A stretch of DNA of 31,473 bases from CBDCKR01 sp964572045 (GCA_964572045.1 CAZNEI010000032.1:1-31473); one strand, 5' to 3'. Shown: positions 1-9,364, counted from the first letter of the stretch. Notes: generated from the sequence alone by a model not told the origin. Numbers and translations: made by a program.

Positions 1-86
1 TTTAACTCACTCCCAAAGACCTCGCGGGATGGACTTTATCCACGGACTGCTAGGGCGCGTGGGCGCCGGAGTGCGCCGGCCGCCCC

Positions 87-1037
87 TCAGGGAAGCTCCT
101 CGATGATGCGGGCTCCGCTTCCGACCCGGGAGACGTAGCGGCTCGAGCCGTCCAGCCCGGCCGAGGCGAAGGCTCCGGCCATCGCGTCCGCGGCGGCCTC
201 CGCCTCACCGATGTCCCTGCAGAGCGCGAAGATCGACGGTCCCGATCCCGACAGGCCGGCCCCGAGGGCGCCGGCCTCGAGCGCCGCCGTGCGCACGGCG
301 TCGTATGCGGGCACGAACGGGCTTCGGTGGGGCGCGGCGATCTCGTCGGTGAGCGCCCGGCCCACGAGCTCCCAGTCCTCCTCGTACAGCCCCGCCACTA
401 GGGCGGCGCAGTTGGCCCACTGGGCCACGGCGCTCGAGAGGGGCACTTCGGAGGGGAGGGCGGCCCGCATGGTCCGGGTCTCCAGCTCGAGCGGGGGCCG
501 GACGAGCGCCACCGAGAGGCCCTGGGGCACCGGAAGGGGGATCGCCACCCCCGGCTGCTCGGGCCGCACCAGGACCAGGCCCCCGTGCAGCGAGGGCGCG
601 CCGTTGTCGGGATGCATCGCCCCGGCTCCCCGCCGCTCGCCCTCGATCGCGCAGAGGAGCTGGTCCTCCTTGCTGAGGCCCGCGTCCAGGAGGGCGTTCG
701 TGGCCACCACGGCGGCCACGGCGCTGGCTGCGCTGCCGCCCATTCCGGCGGCAAGCGGCAGACCCTTCCAGAGCTCGAGCTCCACGCCCGCGCCATCGAG
801 CCCGGCCGCCGCCCTCACGGCCTCTGCCGCCGCGCCCGCGACGTTCCGCTCGGGGTCCGCCGGCAGCCGTCCTCCGTCGCCGTGAATCGCCCGGATCGCG
901 ACTCCAGGCTCGGGACGCCGCCGGGCCTCGACCACGTCGCCCGGCCGCTCGAGGGCCAGGCCGAAGACGTCGAATCCGCAAAGGACGTTCCCCACGGTGG
1001 CCGGAGCGTAGGCGCGGACGCGGTCGCTGGCGCTCAT
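87..1037 (-). CDS. thrB: Homoserine kinase (ThrB), GHMP family
   Basis: Phosphorylates L-homoserine with ATP to O-phosphohomoserine, the substrate of threonine synthase; cytoplasmic. The 316-residue protein has the three GHMP-kinase signatures. These are an N-terminal APATVGNVLCGFDVFGLAL segment (about residues 11-29), the glycine/serine-rich phosphate loop LAAGMGGSAAS (about 95-105), and a C-terminal GLSGSGPSIFALC motif (about 261-273). Length is normal for the family (300-320). The ATG at 1037 is preceded by GGAG five bases upstream, which supports the start. It is transcribed away from the aquaporin gene. Its downstream neighbour, often thrC in other genomes, lies outside the window. Confidence 0.93.
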   Translation of the reverse strand: MSASDRVRAYAPATVGNVLCGFDVFGLALERPGDVVEARRRPEPGVAIRAIHGDGGRLPADPERNVAGAAAEAVRAAAGLDGAGVELELWKGLPLAAGMGGSAASAVAAVVATNALLDAGLSKEDQLLCAIEGERRGAGAMHPDNGAPSLHGGLVLVRPEQPGVAIPLPVPQGLSVALVRPPLELETRTMRAALPSEVPLSSAVAQWANCAALVAGLYEEDWELVGRALTDEIAAPHRSPFVPAYDAVRTAALEAGALGAGLSGSGPSIFALCRDIGEAEAAADAMAGAFASAGLDGSSRYVSRVGSGARIIEELP

Positions 1038-1297
1038 GGCGACTCCGGAACGGTCCGCGGGGCAGCGGCTCCGCCGCCCGGCCGCACCCGCCCAGGGTCC
1101 ACGGCCCGACGGCTCACGGTTCCGGGCGTCGAAGGGGCGCGGATCCCCCCTCCAGCGGTGCGGACGGATCGGCTCATGCCGAAGGTTGCCGGCGCCCGGG
1201 GCCGATGCGCAAACTACGCCGCCCGACGCGGGGCCCCGGCGCGCCCGCCACGGAGATCCCCGACATCATCCCTCCTCCAAGACGGAGCCATCGCACG

Positions 1298-1942
1298 ATG
1301 AGCCGCTACCTGACGGAAGCGATCGGAACATTCGTTCTGGTCCTGACGATCGGCCTGACGGTCCTCGACGGAACCCCGCTCGCTCCGCTGGCCGTCGGCT
1401 CGGTCCTCACGGGACTGGTGTACATGGGCGGCCACATCTCCGGCGCACACTACAACCCTGCGGTGAGCGTCGCCATGCTCCTCGGGGGCAAGATGGCGGG
1501 CAGGGACGTGGTGCCCTACATCGCTTCCCAGGTCCTCGGGGCGGTGCTCGCCAGCCTCGCCGTTCTCGCCATCATCGGAGACACCTTCGCTCCCGCGCCG
1601 GGAGCCGGCGCGGGCCTCGCTGCCGTGATGCTCGGGGAGGCGCTCTTCACGTTCGCCCTGACGCTGGTGATCCTCAACGTGGCGACCGCCGAGGCCACCA
1701 GGGGCAACTCGTTCTACGGCCTCGCCATCGGCTGCACCGTCATGGCGGGAATGCTCGCGGTCGGCGGCATCTCGGGCGCCGCGTTCAACCCGGCCGTAGG
1801 CATCGGACCGATTCTGGTCGACCTGCTCGCGCGCTCCGGGTCGCCCACCCACCTCTGGATCTACATCGCGGGACCGGTGGCGGGCAGCGTCGCCGCCGCC
1901 TGGGCCTTCGACATGCAGCACGCGGGTGCGGAAGAGGAATAG
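1298..1942 (+). CDS. Aquaporin / MIP-family channel
   Basis: A 214-residue membrane channel for water or small neutral solutes. Six hydrophobic helices are visible, with the two half-helix signatures of the family: SGAHYNPAVS (about residues 47-56) and SGAAFNPAVG (about 157-166). I chose the ATG at 1298 because an in-frame upstream start would add an arginine/proline-rich tail unlike a membrane protein, and GGAG lies ten bases before it. The second motif reads NPAV where AqpZ and GlpF read NPAR. The arginine of the selectivity filter is therefore missing, so water selectivity should not be assumed. It stands alone between thrB and the formate dehydrogenase operon. Confidence 0.88.
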   Translation: MSRYLTEAIGTFVLVLTIGLTVLDGTPLAPLAVGSVLTGLVYMGGHISGAHYNPAVSVAMLLGGKMAGRDVVPYIASQVLGAVLASLAVLAIIGDTFAPAPGAGAGLAAVMLGEALFTFALTLVILNVATAEATRGNSFYGLAIGCTVMAGMLAVGGISGAAFNPAVGIGPILVDLLARSGSPTHLWIYIAGPVAGSVAAAWAFDMQHAGAEEE

Positions 1943-1995
1943 GAGCCGGCAGGGGGGATCCGTGGGGGGGCGCGCGGGATGCGGAGGGGGGAGGT

Positions 1996-2025
1996 TTGGC
2001 GCCCCGCCGATCCGGCCCCTATACT
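1996..2025 (+). promoter_or_regulatory. Candidate sigma-70 promoter of the formate dehydrogenase operon
   Basis: TATACT at 2020-2025 matches the -10 consensus at five of six bases. TTGGCG at 1996-2001 is a plausible -35, with an 18-base spacer. The element sits about 65 bases before the fdnG ATG, in the gap after the aquaporin gene. Assigned by eye only. Confidence 0.45.
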
Positions 2026-2034
2026 CCCTGAGGC

Positions 2035-2049
2035 AGCCGGCCACCGGCT
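2035..2049 (+). other. Hairpin in the fdnG 5' untranslated region
   Basis: AGCCGG (2035-2040), loop CCA, CCGGCT (2044-2049) form a perfect six-base-pair stem between the predicted promoter and the ribosome site of fdnG. There is no U-tract, so it is not an intrinsic terminator. It could stabilise the 5' end of the message or be fortuitous in GC-rich DNA. Confidence 0.35.
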
Positions 2050-2088
2050 GGGCGCCCGCCGCCGCGTCCCGTGAGAAGGATCTGGGCG

Positions 2089-5079
2089 ATGGACATCTCT
2101 CGGAGAGAGCTCCTGAAGCTCTCCGCCCTCACCGGGGGGAGCGCCCTGGTGAGCACGCTGGGGTTCGACCTGAAGCCCGCCTACGCCGCGGCCCGCGAGC
2201 TCAAGGTCAGCAACGCCCGGGAGTTCAAGACCGTGTGCCCGTACTGCGCCGTGGGGTGCGGGGCGATCGCCTACGTGCACGGCAGCGGCGGCCTCAACAC
2301 CGTGAACTCGATCATCCACGTCGAGGGCGACGCCGACAGCCCGATCAACGGCGGCACGCTGTGTCCCAAGGGTGCGGCTCAGATGCAGCTCGCCCAGAGC
2401 CCCCGCCTCGAGAAGTATCCCCGCTACAGGGAGCCCGGGGCGTCGGAGTGGACGGAGGTCAGCTGGGACTGGGCGATGGACTGGCTCGCCCGCAAGTTCA
2501 AGGACTCGCGGGACGCCACCTTCGTGGAGCGGGACGAGCAGGGCCGCACGGTCAACCGCTGCGAGGGCATCGGGTGGGTGGGCAGCGCCACGGTGGCCAA
2601 CGAGGACGCGTACTTCATCACGAAGACGATGCGCGCCATGGGCCTCGTGTACATCGATCACCAGGCCCGCATATGACACAGCCCCACAGTGGCCAGTTTG
2701 GCCGCAACGTTCGGGCGGGGCGCCATGACCAACCACTGGAAGGACATCAAGAACACCGATGTCGTCCTGGTCATGGGAGCCAATCCGGCCGAGAACCACC
2801 CGTGCGGGTTCAAGTGGGCGCTCGAGGCGAGGGATGAGCGGGGCGCCGCCCTAGTCACCGTCGACCCGCGCTTCACGCGCACCTCGGCCGTCTCCGACCA
2901 CCACCTGCAGATCCGTCCCGGCTCCGACATCGCCGTGCTCGGCGGGATGATCCACAAGGCGTTGGACGAAGGGCTCTTCCACGAGGAGTACGTCCGGCTC
3001 CACACCAACGCCTCGTTCATCGTCCGGGAGGGCTACGGCTTCGAGAACGGGCTCTTCGCCGGCTTCGACGAGGCCGAGGGCACGTACGACAAGACGGCGT
3101 GGGAGTACGAGCGGGGCGCCGACGGGTTCGTGCGCCGCGACATGACGCTCCAGCATCCCCGCTCGGTCTTCCAACTGCTCAAGGACCACTACAGCCGCTA
3201 CACTCCCGAGGTCGTCGCGCGGATCTCGGGGTGCTCCGCCGAGGACTTCAGGGCGATCGCCGACATCGTCTGCTCGACGGGCACCGCCGGGCGGGCCGGC
3301 ACGATCATGTACGCGGTCGGCTGGACGATGCACACCGTGGGGAGCCAGATCATCCGCACCGCGGCGATCCTCCAGCTCCTGTTGGGCAACATCGGGCGGC
3401 CCGGAGGCGGCATCAACGCGCTGCGGGGCCACGCGAACGTGCAGGGGGCCACCGACCACGCGATCGTCGCCGGCATCCTGCCCGGCTACCTCCGCGTGCC
3501 GAACCCGGCCCAGGCCTCGCTCGCCCAGCACCTCGGCGAGTCGACGCCCCGCCCGCTCGTGCCCGAGGCCGTGAACTACTGGGGGAACTACCCCCGCTTC
3601 CTCGTCTCCCAGCTCCGGGCGTGGTTCGGCGACACCGTCGGGCCCGACAACGAATTCGGCTACCACTACCTGGGCAAGCCGGCCGACGACGCCACCTGGC
3701 TCTCGATGTGGGACCAGGCCTACCAGGGCCGGCTCGAGGGGCTGATCGCCCTCGGCTTCAACCCGCTGCTCGCCGGGCCCGACGTTCCGCGTCTCCTGCG
3801 CGCGATGTCGAACCTTAAGTGGAAGGTCGTGATCGACCCGTTCCTGCTCGACTCCGCCGAGTTCTGGCGCGCTCCGGGCATGGACCCAGCCGAGATCGAC
3901 ACCGAAGTGCTCTACATGCCGGCGACGCACTGGGTCGAGCGCGCCGGCTCCTTCACCAACTCGGGGCGCTGGGCGCAGTGGAAGGAGCAGGCGATCGACG
4001 CGCCCGAGGGGGTGCGGTCCGACACGTGGATCCTCTCCGAGCTCTTCTGGCGGGTGAGGGACCTCTACGAGGAGGAGGGCGGCGCGTACCACGAACCCGT
4101 CCTGAACCTCCAGTGGAGCTACCTGAACCCGCGCGAGCCGACCCTGGAGGAGCTCGCCGCGGAGATCAACGGCTACGACCGCACCACGGGCCGGCTGCTG
4201 TCGTCGTTCGGCGAGCTGCGGGACGACGGCACGACCACGGCCGGAAACTGGCTCTACACGGGAAGCTTCACCGAAGAGGGCAACATGATGGCCCGCCGCG
4301 GTACCCAGGACCCGACGGGCCTGGGCTTCCACCATGGCTGGGCGTTCAGCTGGCCCCTGAACCGCAGGGTGCTCTACAACCGGGCGTCCGCCGACGGGGA
4401 GGGCAGGCCGTGGGACCCCGACCGCTCCGGCATCCGCTGGACGGGCAGCCGGTGGATCGGCGACGTGCCCGACTACGGCCCCACGACTCCGCCCGACGAG
4501 GCGGGCGCCTTCATCATGACCGAGGAGGGAGTCGCCCGGCTGTTCACCACCTACCTCGTCGACGGGCCCTTCTCCGAGCACTACGAGCCCGCCGAAAGCC
4601 CCACGGTCAACATCCTCCATGAAGGAGTGCCCACGAACCCGGCCGTCCGCTGGTACGACGGGGTGAGGGAGACGCTGGCCCAAAACACCGACGAGTACCC
4701 CCACGCCTGCACTGTCTACCGCGTCGTCGAGCGCGAGCACTTCGTGACGTCGCACGTGCCCTACCTCGTGGAGATCATGCCCGACTTCTTCGTCGAGGTG
4801 CCCGAGGGCCTTGCCGCGGAAGAGGGCATCGAGAACGGATCGAGGGTGCGCGTGCGGTCGATGCGCGGCTCGGTCGAGGGCGTGGCCGTCGTCACCAAGA
4901 GGATCAAGCCGCTCGTCGTGGACGGCCGGACCTGCTGGACGGTCGGCATCCCGGTCCACTGGGGCTTCAAGGGCATCACGAAGGGCTCGATGGCGAACAA
5001 CCTCACGCCCTTCGTCGGCGACGCGAACACGCACTGTCCGGAGTTCAAGGCGTTCCTCGTGAACCTGGAGCGAGCATGA
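2089..5079 (+). CDS. fdnG: Formate dehydrogenase-N type alpha subunit, selenocysteine-containing (in-frame UGA at 2674-2676)
   Basis: Catalytic subunit oxidising formate to CO2 with a bis-molybdopterin guanine dinucleotide cofactor, exported by Tat and facing the periplasm. The frame 2089-2676 continues through TGA 2674-2676 into the frame ending at 5079. Together they give 996 residues, close to E. coli FdnG. The start ATG 2089 follows AGAAGGA at 2073-2079, and an upstream in-frame GTG at 2071 is less likely. Residues 4-10 SRRELLK form a twin-arginine signal. Cys50, 53, 57 and 92 are the [4Fe-4S] ligands. Position 196 is UGA within ARI-U-HSPTVAS, the same position and context as Sec196 of E. 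coli FdnG. GRGAMTNHW and molybdopterin-oxidoreductase sequence follow. A bacterial SECIS hairpin lies just after the UGA. The stop codon overlaps the next gene by four bases (ATGA). Confidence 0.95.
2674..2704 (+). promoter_or_regulatory. Bacterial SECIS element for Sec196 of the formate dehydrogenase
   Basis: After UGA 2674-2676, GGCC (2691-2694), loop AGUUU, GGCC (2700-2703) fold into a hairpin. Numbering from the U of UGA, U17 (2690), G23 (2696) and U24 (2697) are present. These are the bulged U and the apical GU that SelB needs in the E. coli fdhF element, at the same distances. Spacing and identity of the key bases fit a functional bSECIS. Confidence 0.88.
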
Positions 5080-5957
5080 CGGCCCAGATCAGTGAGAACG
5101 GACTCGCGATCAAGCGGATCTCGGCTTCGCCCGATCCGGCGCCCGGCATCCGCCGGAGCCCCGAGTTCTCCAAGCTCGTCGACATCTCGCGCTGCATCGG
5201 CTGCAAGGGCTGCGAGGTGGCGTGCAAGGAGTGGAACGAGCTGGGCGTCGAGCCGACGGAGAACTTCGGAAGCATGCAGAGCCACCGGGACCTGACGCCC
5301 GACACGTGGCTCCTCATGCGCTTCAACGAGATCGAGAAGGAGGGCGACCTCGAGTGGCTGATCAAGAAGGACGCCTGCCTCCACTGCGAGGAGCCCGGAT
5401 GCCTGTACGCCTGTCCGGCTCCGGGCGCGATCATCCAGTACGAGAACGGGATCGTCGACTTCAACCAGGAGAACTGCATCGGCTGCCAGTACTGCATCTC
5501 GGGCTGCCCGTTCGACATTCCGCGCTTCAACCCCGAGACCCGCAAGGTCTACAAGTGCAACATGTGCGTCGACCGGGTCGAGGCGGGGCTGGAGCCGGCG
5601 TGCGTGAAGACGTGTCCCACGAACGCGATCGCCTGGGGCACCAAGGGCGACATGCAGGCGCTGGCGGCCAAGAAGGTCGAGGGGCTTAAGGGGCGGGGCT
5701 ACGAGAACGCCACGCTGTACGATCCGCCGGGCGTGGGCGGAACCCACATGATGTACGTCGTGCCCCACGGGGACCAGCTCGAAGAGTACGACCTGCCCTC
5801 CGATCCCACGGCGAGCCCCGGAGCGCTGGCCGCGCTCGTGGGCCTGAAGAGGCTGGGCGCCGGCGCCTTCGGCCTCGGGCTCCTGGCCACCGCGCTGCAC
5901 TACCTCGGGTTCGGACCCCAGGAGCCGGACGCCGAAGGCGAGGACGCCGGCGCGTGA
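5076..5957 (+). CDS. fdnH: Formate dehydrogenase iron-sulfur (beta) subunit
   Basis: Carries electrons from the catalytic subunit to the membrane cytochrome b. The 293-residue protein has four ferredoxin-like cysteine clusters: Cys40/43/46/50, Cys101/104/109/113, Cys134/137/140/144 and Cys161/164/176/180. These would hold four [4Fe-4S] clusters, as in E. coli FdnH (294 residues). A single hydrophobic helix near residues 247-270 anchors it, followed by a short acidic tail. Its ATG overlaps the alpha-subunit stop and its own stop overlaps the next start, so the three subunits are probably translationally coupled. No signal peptide is visible. In the family this subunit is exported together with the Tat-tagged alpha subunit. 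Confidence 0.95.
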   Translation: MTAQISENGLAIKRISASPDPAPGIRRSPEFSKLVDISRCIGCKGCEVACKEWNELGVEPTENFGSMQSHRDLTPDTWLLMRFNEIEKEGDLEWLIKKDACLHCEEPGCLYACPAPGAIIQYENGIVDFNQENCIGCQYCISGCPFDIPRFNPETRKVYKCNMCVDRVEAGLEPACVKTCPTNAIAWGTKGDMQALAAKKVEGLKGRGYENATLYDPPGVGGTHMMYVVPHGDQLEEYDLPSDPTASPGALAALVGLKRLGAGAFGLGLLATALHYLGFGPQEPDAEGEDAGA

Positions 5958-6589
5958 GCGGGCGCGGCGAGATCCAGCGCTTCACGTACGCGGAGCGCGT
6001 GGTGCACTGGGTCGCGGGCCTCTCGTTCGTGTTCCTGCTGCTGACCGGCCTGGCGTTCTCGCATCCGAGGCTCTACTGGATCACCACCCTCGTGGGCGGC
6101 GGCGGGACGGCCCGCGTGCTCCACCCGTGGATCGGTCTCCTCTTCTTCGCCTCCGTCGTCGTCGTGACCCTCATCTGGGCGGGCGACATGCGGATCGGCG
6201 AGGGGGACCGCGCGTGGCTCAAGGCGATCCGCCACTACGCCGTTCACGACAAGAAGAATGTCCCGCCCGCCGGCAAGTACAACGCCGGCCAGAAGCTCTT
6301 CTTCTGGTCGATGGGGGTGTTGGGCGTCCTCTATTTCGTCACCGGCGTGCCCCTTTGGCTGCCCGGCGGCGTGGGGGGGCTCGGGCCGTTCTACGGAGCG
6401 GTGGTCAACACGATGCGGGTCGTCCACTACGCGGCCACGGTGGCCGGAGGCCTGCTCCTCATCGTGCACGTCTACCTCGGCACGGTCGCCTATCCCGGCA
6501 CGCTCGGCTCGATGCTGCACGGCTCGGTGACCCGGGCGTGGGCCAAGATGCACCACCCGCTCTGGCAGAGGGAGCAGTCCGGGTCTTGA
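5954..6589 (+). CDS. fdnI: Formate dehydrogenase cytochrome b556 (gamma) subunit
   Basis: Membrane subunit that accepts electrons through two haems b and reduces the quinone pool. The 211-residue protein has four transmembrane helices (about residues 17-36, 56-77, 115-135 and 155-178). His18 and His57 sit at the same residue numbers as haem ligands in E. coli FdnI, and His158 and His172 in the fourth helix supply the other ligands. The start is a GTG whose bases overlap the TGA of the beta gene (GTGA). The C-terminal cytoplasmic tail is short and basic, as is usual for the family. Confidence 0.93.
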   Translation: MSGRGEIQRFTYAERVVHWVAGLSFVFLLLTGLAFSHPRLYWITTLVGGGGTARVLHPWIGLLFFASVVVVTLIWAGDMRIGEGDRAWLKAIRHYAVHDKKNVPPAGKYNAGQKLFFWSMGVLGVLYFVTGVPLWLPGGVGGLGPFYGAVVNTMRVVHYAATVAGGLLLIVHVYLGTVAYPGTLGSMLHGSVTRAWAKMHHPLWQREQSGS

Positions 6590-6626
6590 CCGGGGGCCTG
6601 GGCTCGGACGGCCGCGGGTCCCGATC

Positions 6627-7508
6627 TTGAGCGCCCGGCGCTCCGAGCCCCCCGGGAGCCCATGGAGGCTCAGGCGGGCCAGGGCGGTCCGGCTGCTCCC
6701 CGCGACGCCGCACGCCGAAGAGCTCCTCGAGTTCTACGTGGGCCTCCTCGAGCTCCAGGCGCGGGTCGCCGACAACCTTCTCCAAGCGAGTGCGTGGGCG
6801 TCGGATGCAGGGGGAGGGGAGGGTGCGCCCCTCCTCGCCGCCGGGGACGTGCCCGTCGAGGCTCTCCTCCCCGACTTCGAGGCCTTCCTCGAGGGGGTCA
6901 CCCAGATCGGAACGGAGGTCACGACGGCTAGTGCGCTGGCTCTCCTCGAAGCCGGCGCGGGGGCCAGGGCCGAAGCGCTGAGGGCGGCCTCGGCGTTCCC
7001 GGCCGGGAGCGGACCCGTCGCCACGGAGGCCCCGGACCCGATCGACGGCCTGCGTGCGCCAGCCGGCTTCCAGGCCCGCGCGTTCCTGGAACCCGTGTTC
7101 ACGACGTGGGCTCGAGCCCTTGGGCCCGGGACGCCCCGGAAGAAGAGCCGGCGATGCTTCGCATGCGGAGCTCCGCCCCAGGTGTCCACGCTGCGGGACC
7201 TTCCGGACGCGCTCGGTGCCCGCACGCTCACGTGTTCGATGTGCGCGACGGAGTGGCGCTTTCCGCGCCTGACCTGCCCGAACTGCGGAGAGAGCGAGGC
7301 GGGCCGCCTTCGGGTGCATACGGCCGAGTCCGTGCCGCACGTCCGCATCGACGCGTGCGGCGGCTGCAACGGCTATCTCAAGTCCGTGGATCTGCGACTC
7401 GACGGGACCGCCGTGCCGCTCGCAGACGAGGTGGCCACGGTGGCGCTCGATGTATGGGCGGTCCGCGAGGGCCTGTTCAAGATCCGGAGGAACATCCTGG
7501 GACTCTAG
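6627..7508 (+). CDS. fdhE: Formate dehydrogenase accessory protein FdhE
   Basis: A cytoplasmic, rubredoxin-like assembly factor needed for active respiratory formate dehydrogenase in enterobacteria. It is not part of the enzyme. The 293-residue protein has a helical N-terminal half and a C-terminal metal-binding half with four CxxC pairs: Cys177/180, Cys203/206, Cys217/220 and Cys244/247. This is the family pattern, including the DACGGCNGYLK stretch. It lies 37 bases after fdnI on the same strand, so it is likely the last gene of the operon. The start is uncertain: the longest frame begins at a TTG at 6627. The stop codon overlaps that of the convergent hydrolase gene inside a CTAG. Confidence 0.9.
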   Translation: MSARRSEPPGSPWRLRRARAVRLLPATPHAEELLEFYVGLLELQARVADNLLQASAWASDAGGGEGAPLLAAGDVPVEALLPDFEAFLEGVTQIGTEVTTASALALLEAGAGARAEALRAASAFPAGSGPVATEAPDPIDGLRAPAGFQARAFLEPVFTTWARALGPGTPRKKSRRCFACGAPPQVSTLRDLPDALGARTLTCSMCATEWRFPRLTCPNCGESEAGRLRVHTAESVPHVRIDACGGCNGYLKSVDLRLDGTAVPLADEVATVALDVWAVREGLFKIRRNILGL

Positions 7509-8266
7509 CCGTCGCCCTCGTCGCGCGCGAAGAACTCCGCGATCACCTCCGCGGCTTCGGCCAGGCAGCGCTCGCCCAGCTCCCTGTTCAGTCCGCGGGC
7601 GTCGCCGAGGATGCCGTTTGCGGTCACTGCATCGAGCCCCTCGGTGAAGATCCGGTCGAGCACCTCCTCGGACGTCCCGCCCAGGTAGCCCGCCTCGGCC
7701 CGCTCGCGCCGTACGAGATCGGGGCGGATGGCGAGCATCTCCGAGCTCTCGGCCACGTCGGCGTGGCCTCCGACCCGGTCGGCCATCCCCCACTCTGCTG
7801 CCACGCGCTTCCAGACGCGGATGAACCCCAGGAGGTCCGTGTAGGCCAGCACCCTGCACCCCGGACCCGCGGCCTCGCGGAGCCCGCCGAGCATATCGGC
7901 CAGCGGGCCGAAGTTGCCGCCGTGCGAAGGGATGAAGCAGATCCGCGCGAAGCCGTGGCGGGCGAGGCTCGCGCAGTAGTCGCGGCAGAGGGCGCGGAGA
8001 GTCGACGTCCGTATCGTCACCGTGCCCGGAAAGGCCATGTGGTGATCGGAGCAGCCCGTCCGAATCGTCGGAGCCACCAGCGCCCCTCCGAGGCGTCTTG
8101 CGACCTCGAGGCCGAGCCGGGTGCCCCGGAGGGCGTCTACGGAGAGTGGGAGGTGGGGGCCGTGCTGCTCGACGGCGCCCAAGGCGACGACAGCCGTGGT
8201 GTACCCTTCCTCGAGACGAGCGGCCACCTCGGGCCAGGTGAGATCCTCGAGCAGAAGCCGATCCAT
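7505..8266 (-). CDS. Creatininase-family amidohydrolase
   Basis: The 253-residue protein belongs to the creatininase superfamily of metal-dependent hydrolases, which includes creatininase and MftE-like peptidases. The conserved GAVEQHGPHLPLSVDA block near the N-terminus carries the Glu, His and Asp metal ligands. IPSHGGN and GGHADVAESSEML follow at the expected spacing. The ATG at 8266 is chosen because AAGGA lies ten bases upstream (8277-8281). A longer frame to 8365 would add an arginine-rich tail with no family similarity. The substrate cannot be read from sequence, and no mycofactocin or creatine genes are nearby. Its stop overlaps the fdhE stop tail to tail. Confidence 0.85.
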   Translation of the reverse strand: MDRLLLEDLTWPEVAARLEEGYTTAVVALGAVEQHGPHLPLSVDALRGTRLGLEVARRLGGALVAPTIRTGCSDHHMAFPGTVTIRTSTLRALCRDYCASLARHGFARICFIPSHGGNFGPLADMLGGLREAAGPGCRVLAYTDLLGFIRVWKRVAAEWGMADRVGGHADVAESSEMLAIRPDLVRRERAEAGYLGGTSEEVLDRIFTEGLDAVTANGILGDARGLNRELGERCLAEAAEVIAEFFARDEGDG

Positions 8267-8624
8267 CGATTGCAAGTCCTTCGAACGGGGCCGCAGTCCC
8301 GTGAGAGCCGACGCATCATCCCTGCGGTCCCCGACCTCGGTGCACGCACGTGGGCGTGTGTGCATGAGAGCGCGGGGGAGCGCTGCGCCCGGCGATAGTG
8401 CAGGGGAGGCCCCACCGAATCAAGCGAAGCGTTCCGCTCGGGGAGGCCTGGGGCGCCGTAACGTGAGCGACGAATCCCTCGCCAAGCGTGGGCGGAGGGA
8501 GATGGCACGAATCCCGGGCCCGCGGGTCTTCACAAGGCGATTGGCGGGTGGATCCCACCGCGGGCCCCGCCCCTGGTCAGGCCGGAGACGACCGCACGCC
8601 CCTCTGACGCCTCAGGAGTCACGC
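8267..8624. other. Intergenic stretch, nothing recognised
   Basis: About 360 bases between the divergent hydrolase gene and the small-protein gene. It must hold promoters for both, but I could not name one with confidence. The only structure seen is a five-base-pair GGTGG-ATC-CCACC hairpin near 8550, too weak to interpret. Confidence 0.4.
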
Positions 8625-8786
8625 ATGAGCATCCCTGAAGAAACATACCGGGCCATCGAGGAAGAGATCGCCAGCGAGGCGAGTCCGGTGGGAATCGATG
8701 CGAAGAAGACCCACGTGCTGATCATCCACCAGCTCCGCGAGATCGAAGCGCGCCTCACCCGCATCGAGAAGCGTCTTCCGACCTGA
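8625..8786 (+). CDS. Small 53-residue protein with charged C-terminal helix
   Basis: Starts MSIPEETYRAIEEEIASE and ends REIEARLTRIEKRLPT. I do not recognise the family. The start is well supported: AGGAG at 8614-8618 lies six bases before the ATG. The C-terminal half is a charged heptad-like helix (about residues 35-51) that could form a coiled coil. The N-terminal half is acidic. There is no signal peptide, membrane segment or cysteine. A longer in-frame extension upstream to 8121 overlaps the hydrolase gene in antisense and reads as arginine/proline-rich noise, so I exclude it. Confidence 0.6.
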   Translation: MSIPEETYRAIEEEIASEASPVGIDAKKTHVLIIHQLREIEARLTRIEKRLPT

Positions 8787-8842
8787 CGCCGCGGTGCCCG
8801 GCTGGCACTGGCGCCTCCCGCCTCGGCTTCCCCATAGCGGTG

Positions 8843-9247
8843 TCAAGGGGACTTCCGCCCCTCCGTCTCGCGATCGTTGCGCACGCCGACGATCTCGGTC
8901 AGGCTCACCGCCATGAGAACCGCCACCATGCCCCAGAGAACGGCGGCGCCTCTGATGGAAAGGGAAAGGTCCCCGAAGAGTAGCCACGCGGATAGAACCA
9001 GGGCGCCACAGAGGTTGATCACCACAGCTCCACCGAGCCCGAGACCGCGCGTGCGGTCTGCTCTCCGCTCCATCCAAAGCGCAATGCCGATGCCGAAGAG
9101 TACAGCGCCGAGGATGTTGGGATAAAACGCGGAGGCGGGCTCTGGAATCCCGAGGAAGGAGATGAGATCCCGTGGGAAGACGAGCAGGAGCACGCCAACC
9201 AGTAGGTTGATAAGGCTGTCTATGGTGAGCAGTAGCGAGCGGTCCAT
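8843..9247 (-). CDS. Four-helix integral membrane protein, unknown function
   Basis: A 134-residue hydrophobic protein with four predicted transmembrane helices, at about residues 5-25, 43-60, 70-90 and 100-117. Short loops containing RRADRTRG and a basic C-terminal tail face the cytoplasm by the positive-inside rule. The layout resembles small DoxX/DUF4345-like membrane proteins, but no diagnostic motif is visible and I do not assign a family. The ATG at 9247 has AGGGG seven to eight bases upstream. Neighbours do not suggest a role. Confidence 0.65.
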   Translation of the reverse strand: MDRSLLLTIDSLINLLVGVLLLVFPRDLISFLGIPEPASAFYPNILGAVLFGIGIALWMERRADRTRGLGLGGAVVINLCGALVLSAWLLFGDLSLSIRGAAVLWGMVAVLMAVSLTEIVGVRNDRETEGRKSP

Positions 9248-9364
9248 CAGTCTGCCCCTGCCAGATCAGCCGTGGATCGGGGCCGGAGATTCAACGGCAA
9301 CAAGCGCTCGGGTGGTCAAAGGGTCCGCGCTCTCGAGCAAATGTAAGAAGTGGGAGGAAAGAGG

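Noticed and set aside
2851..5034. 727-codon open frame on the minus strand opposite fdnG
   Set aside because: Arginine-, valine- and glycine-rich shadow of the GC-rich coding strand, with no ribosome site or known motif.
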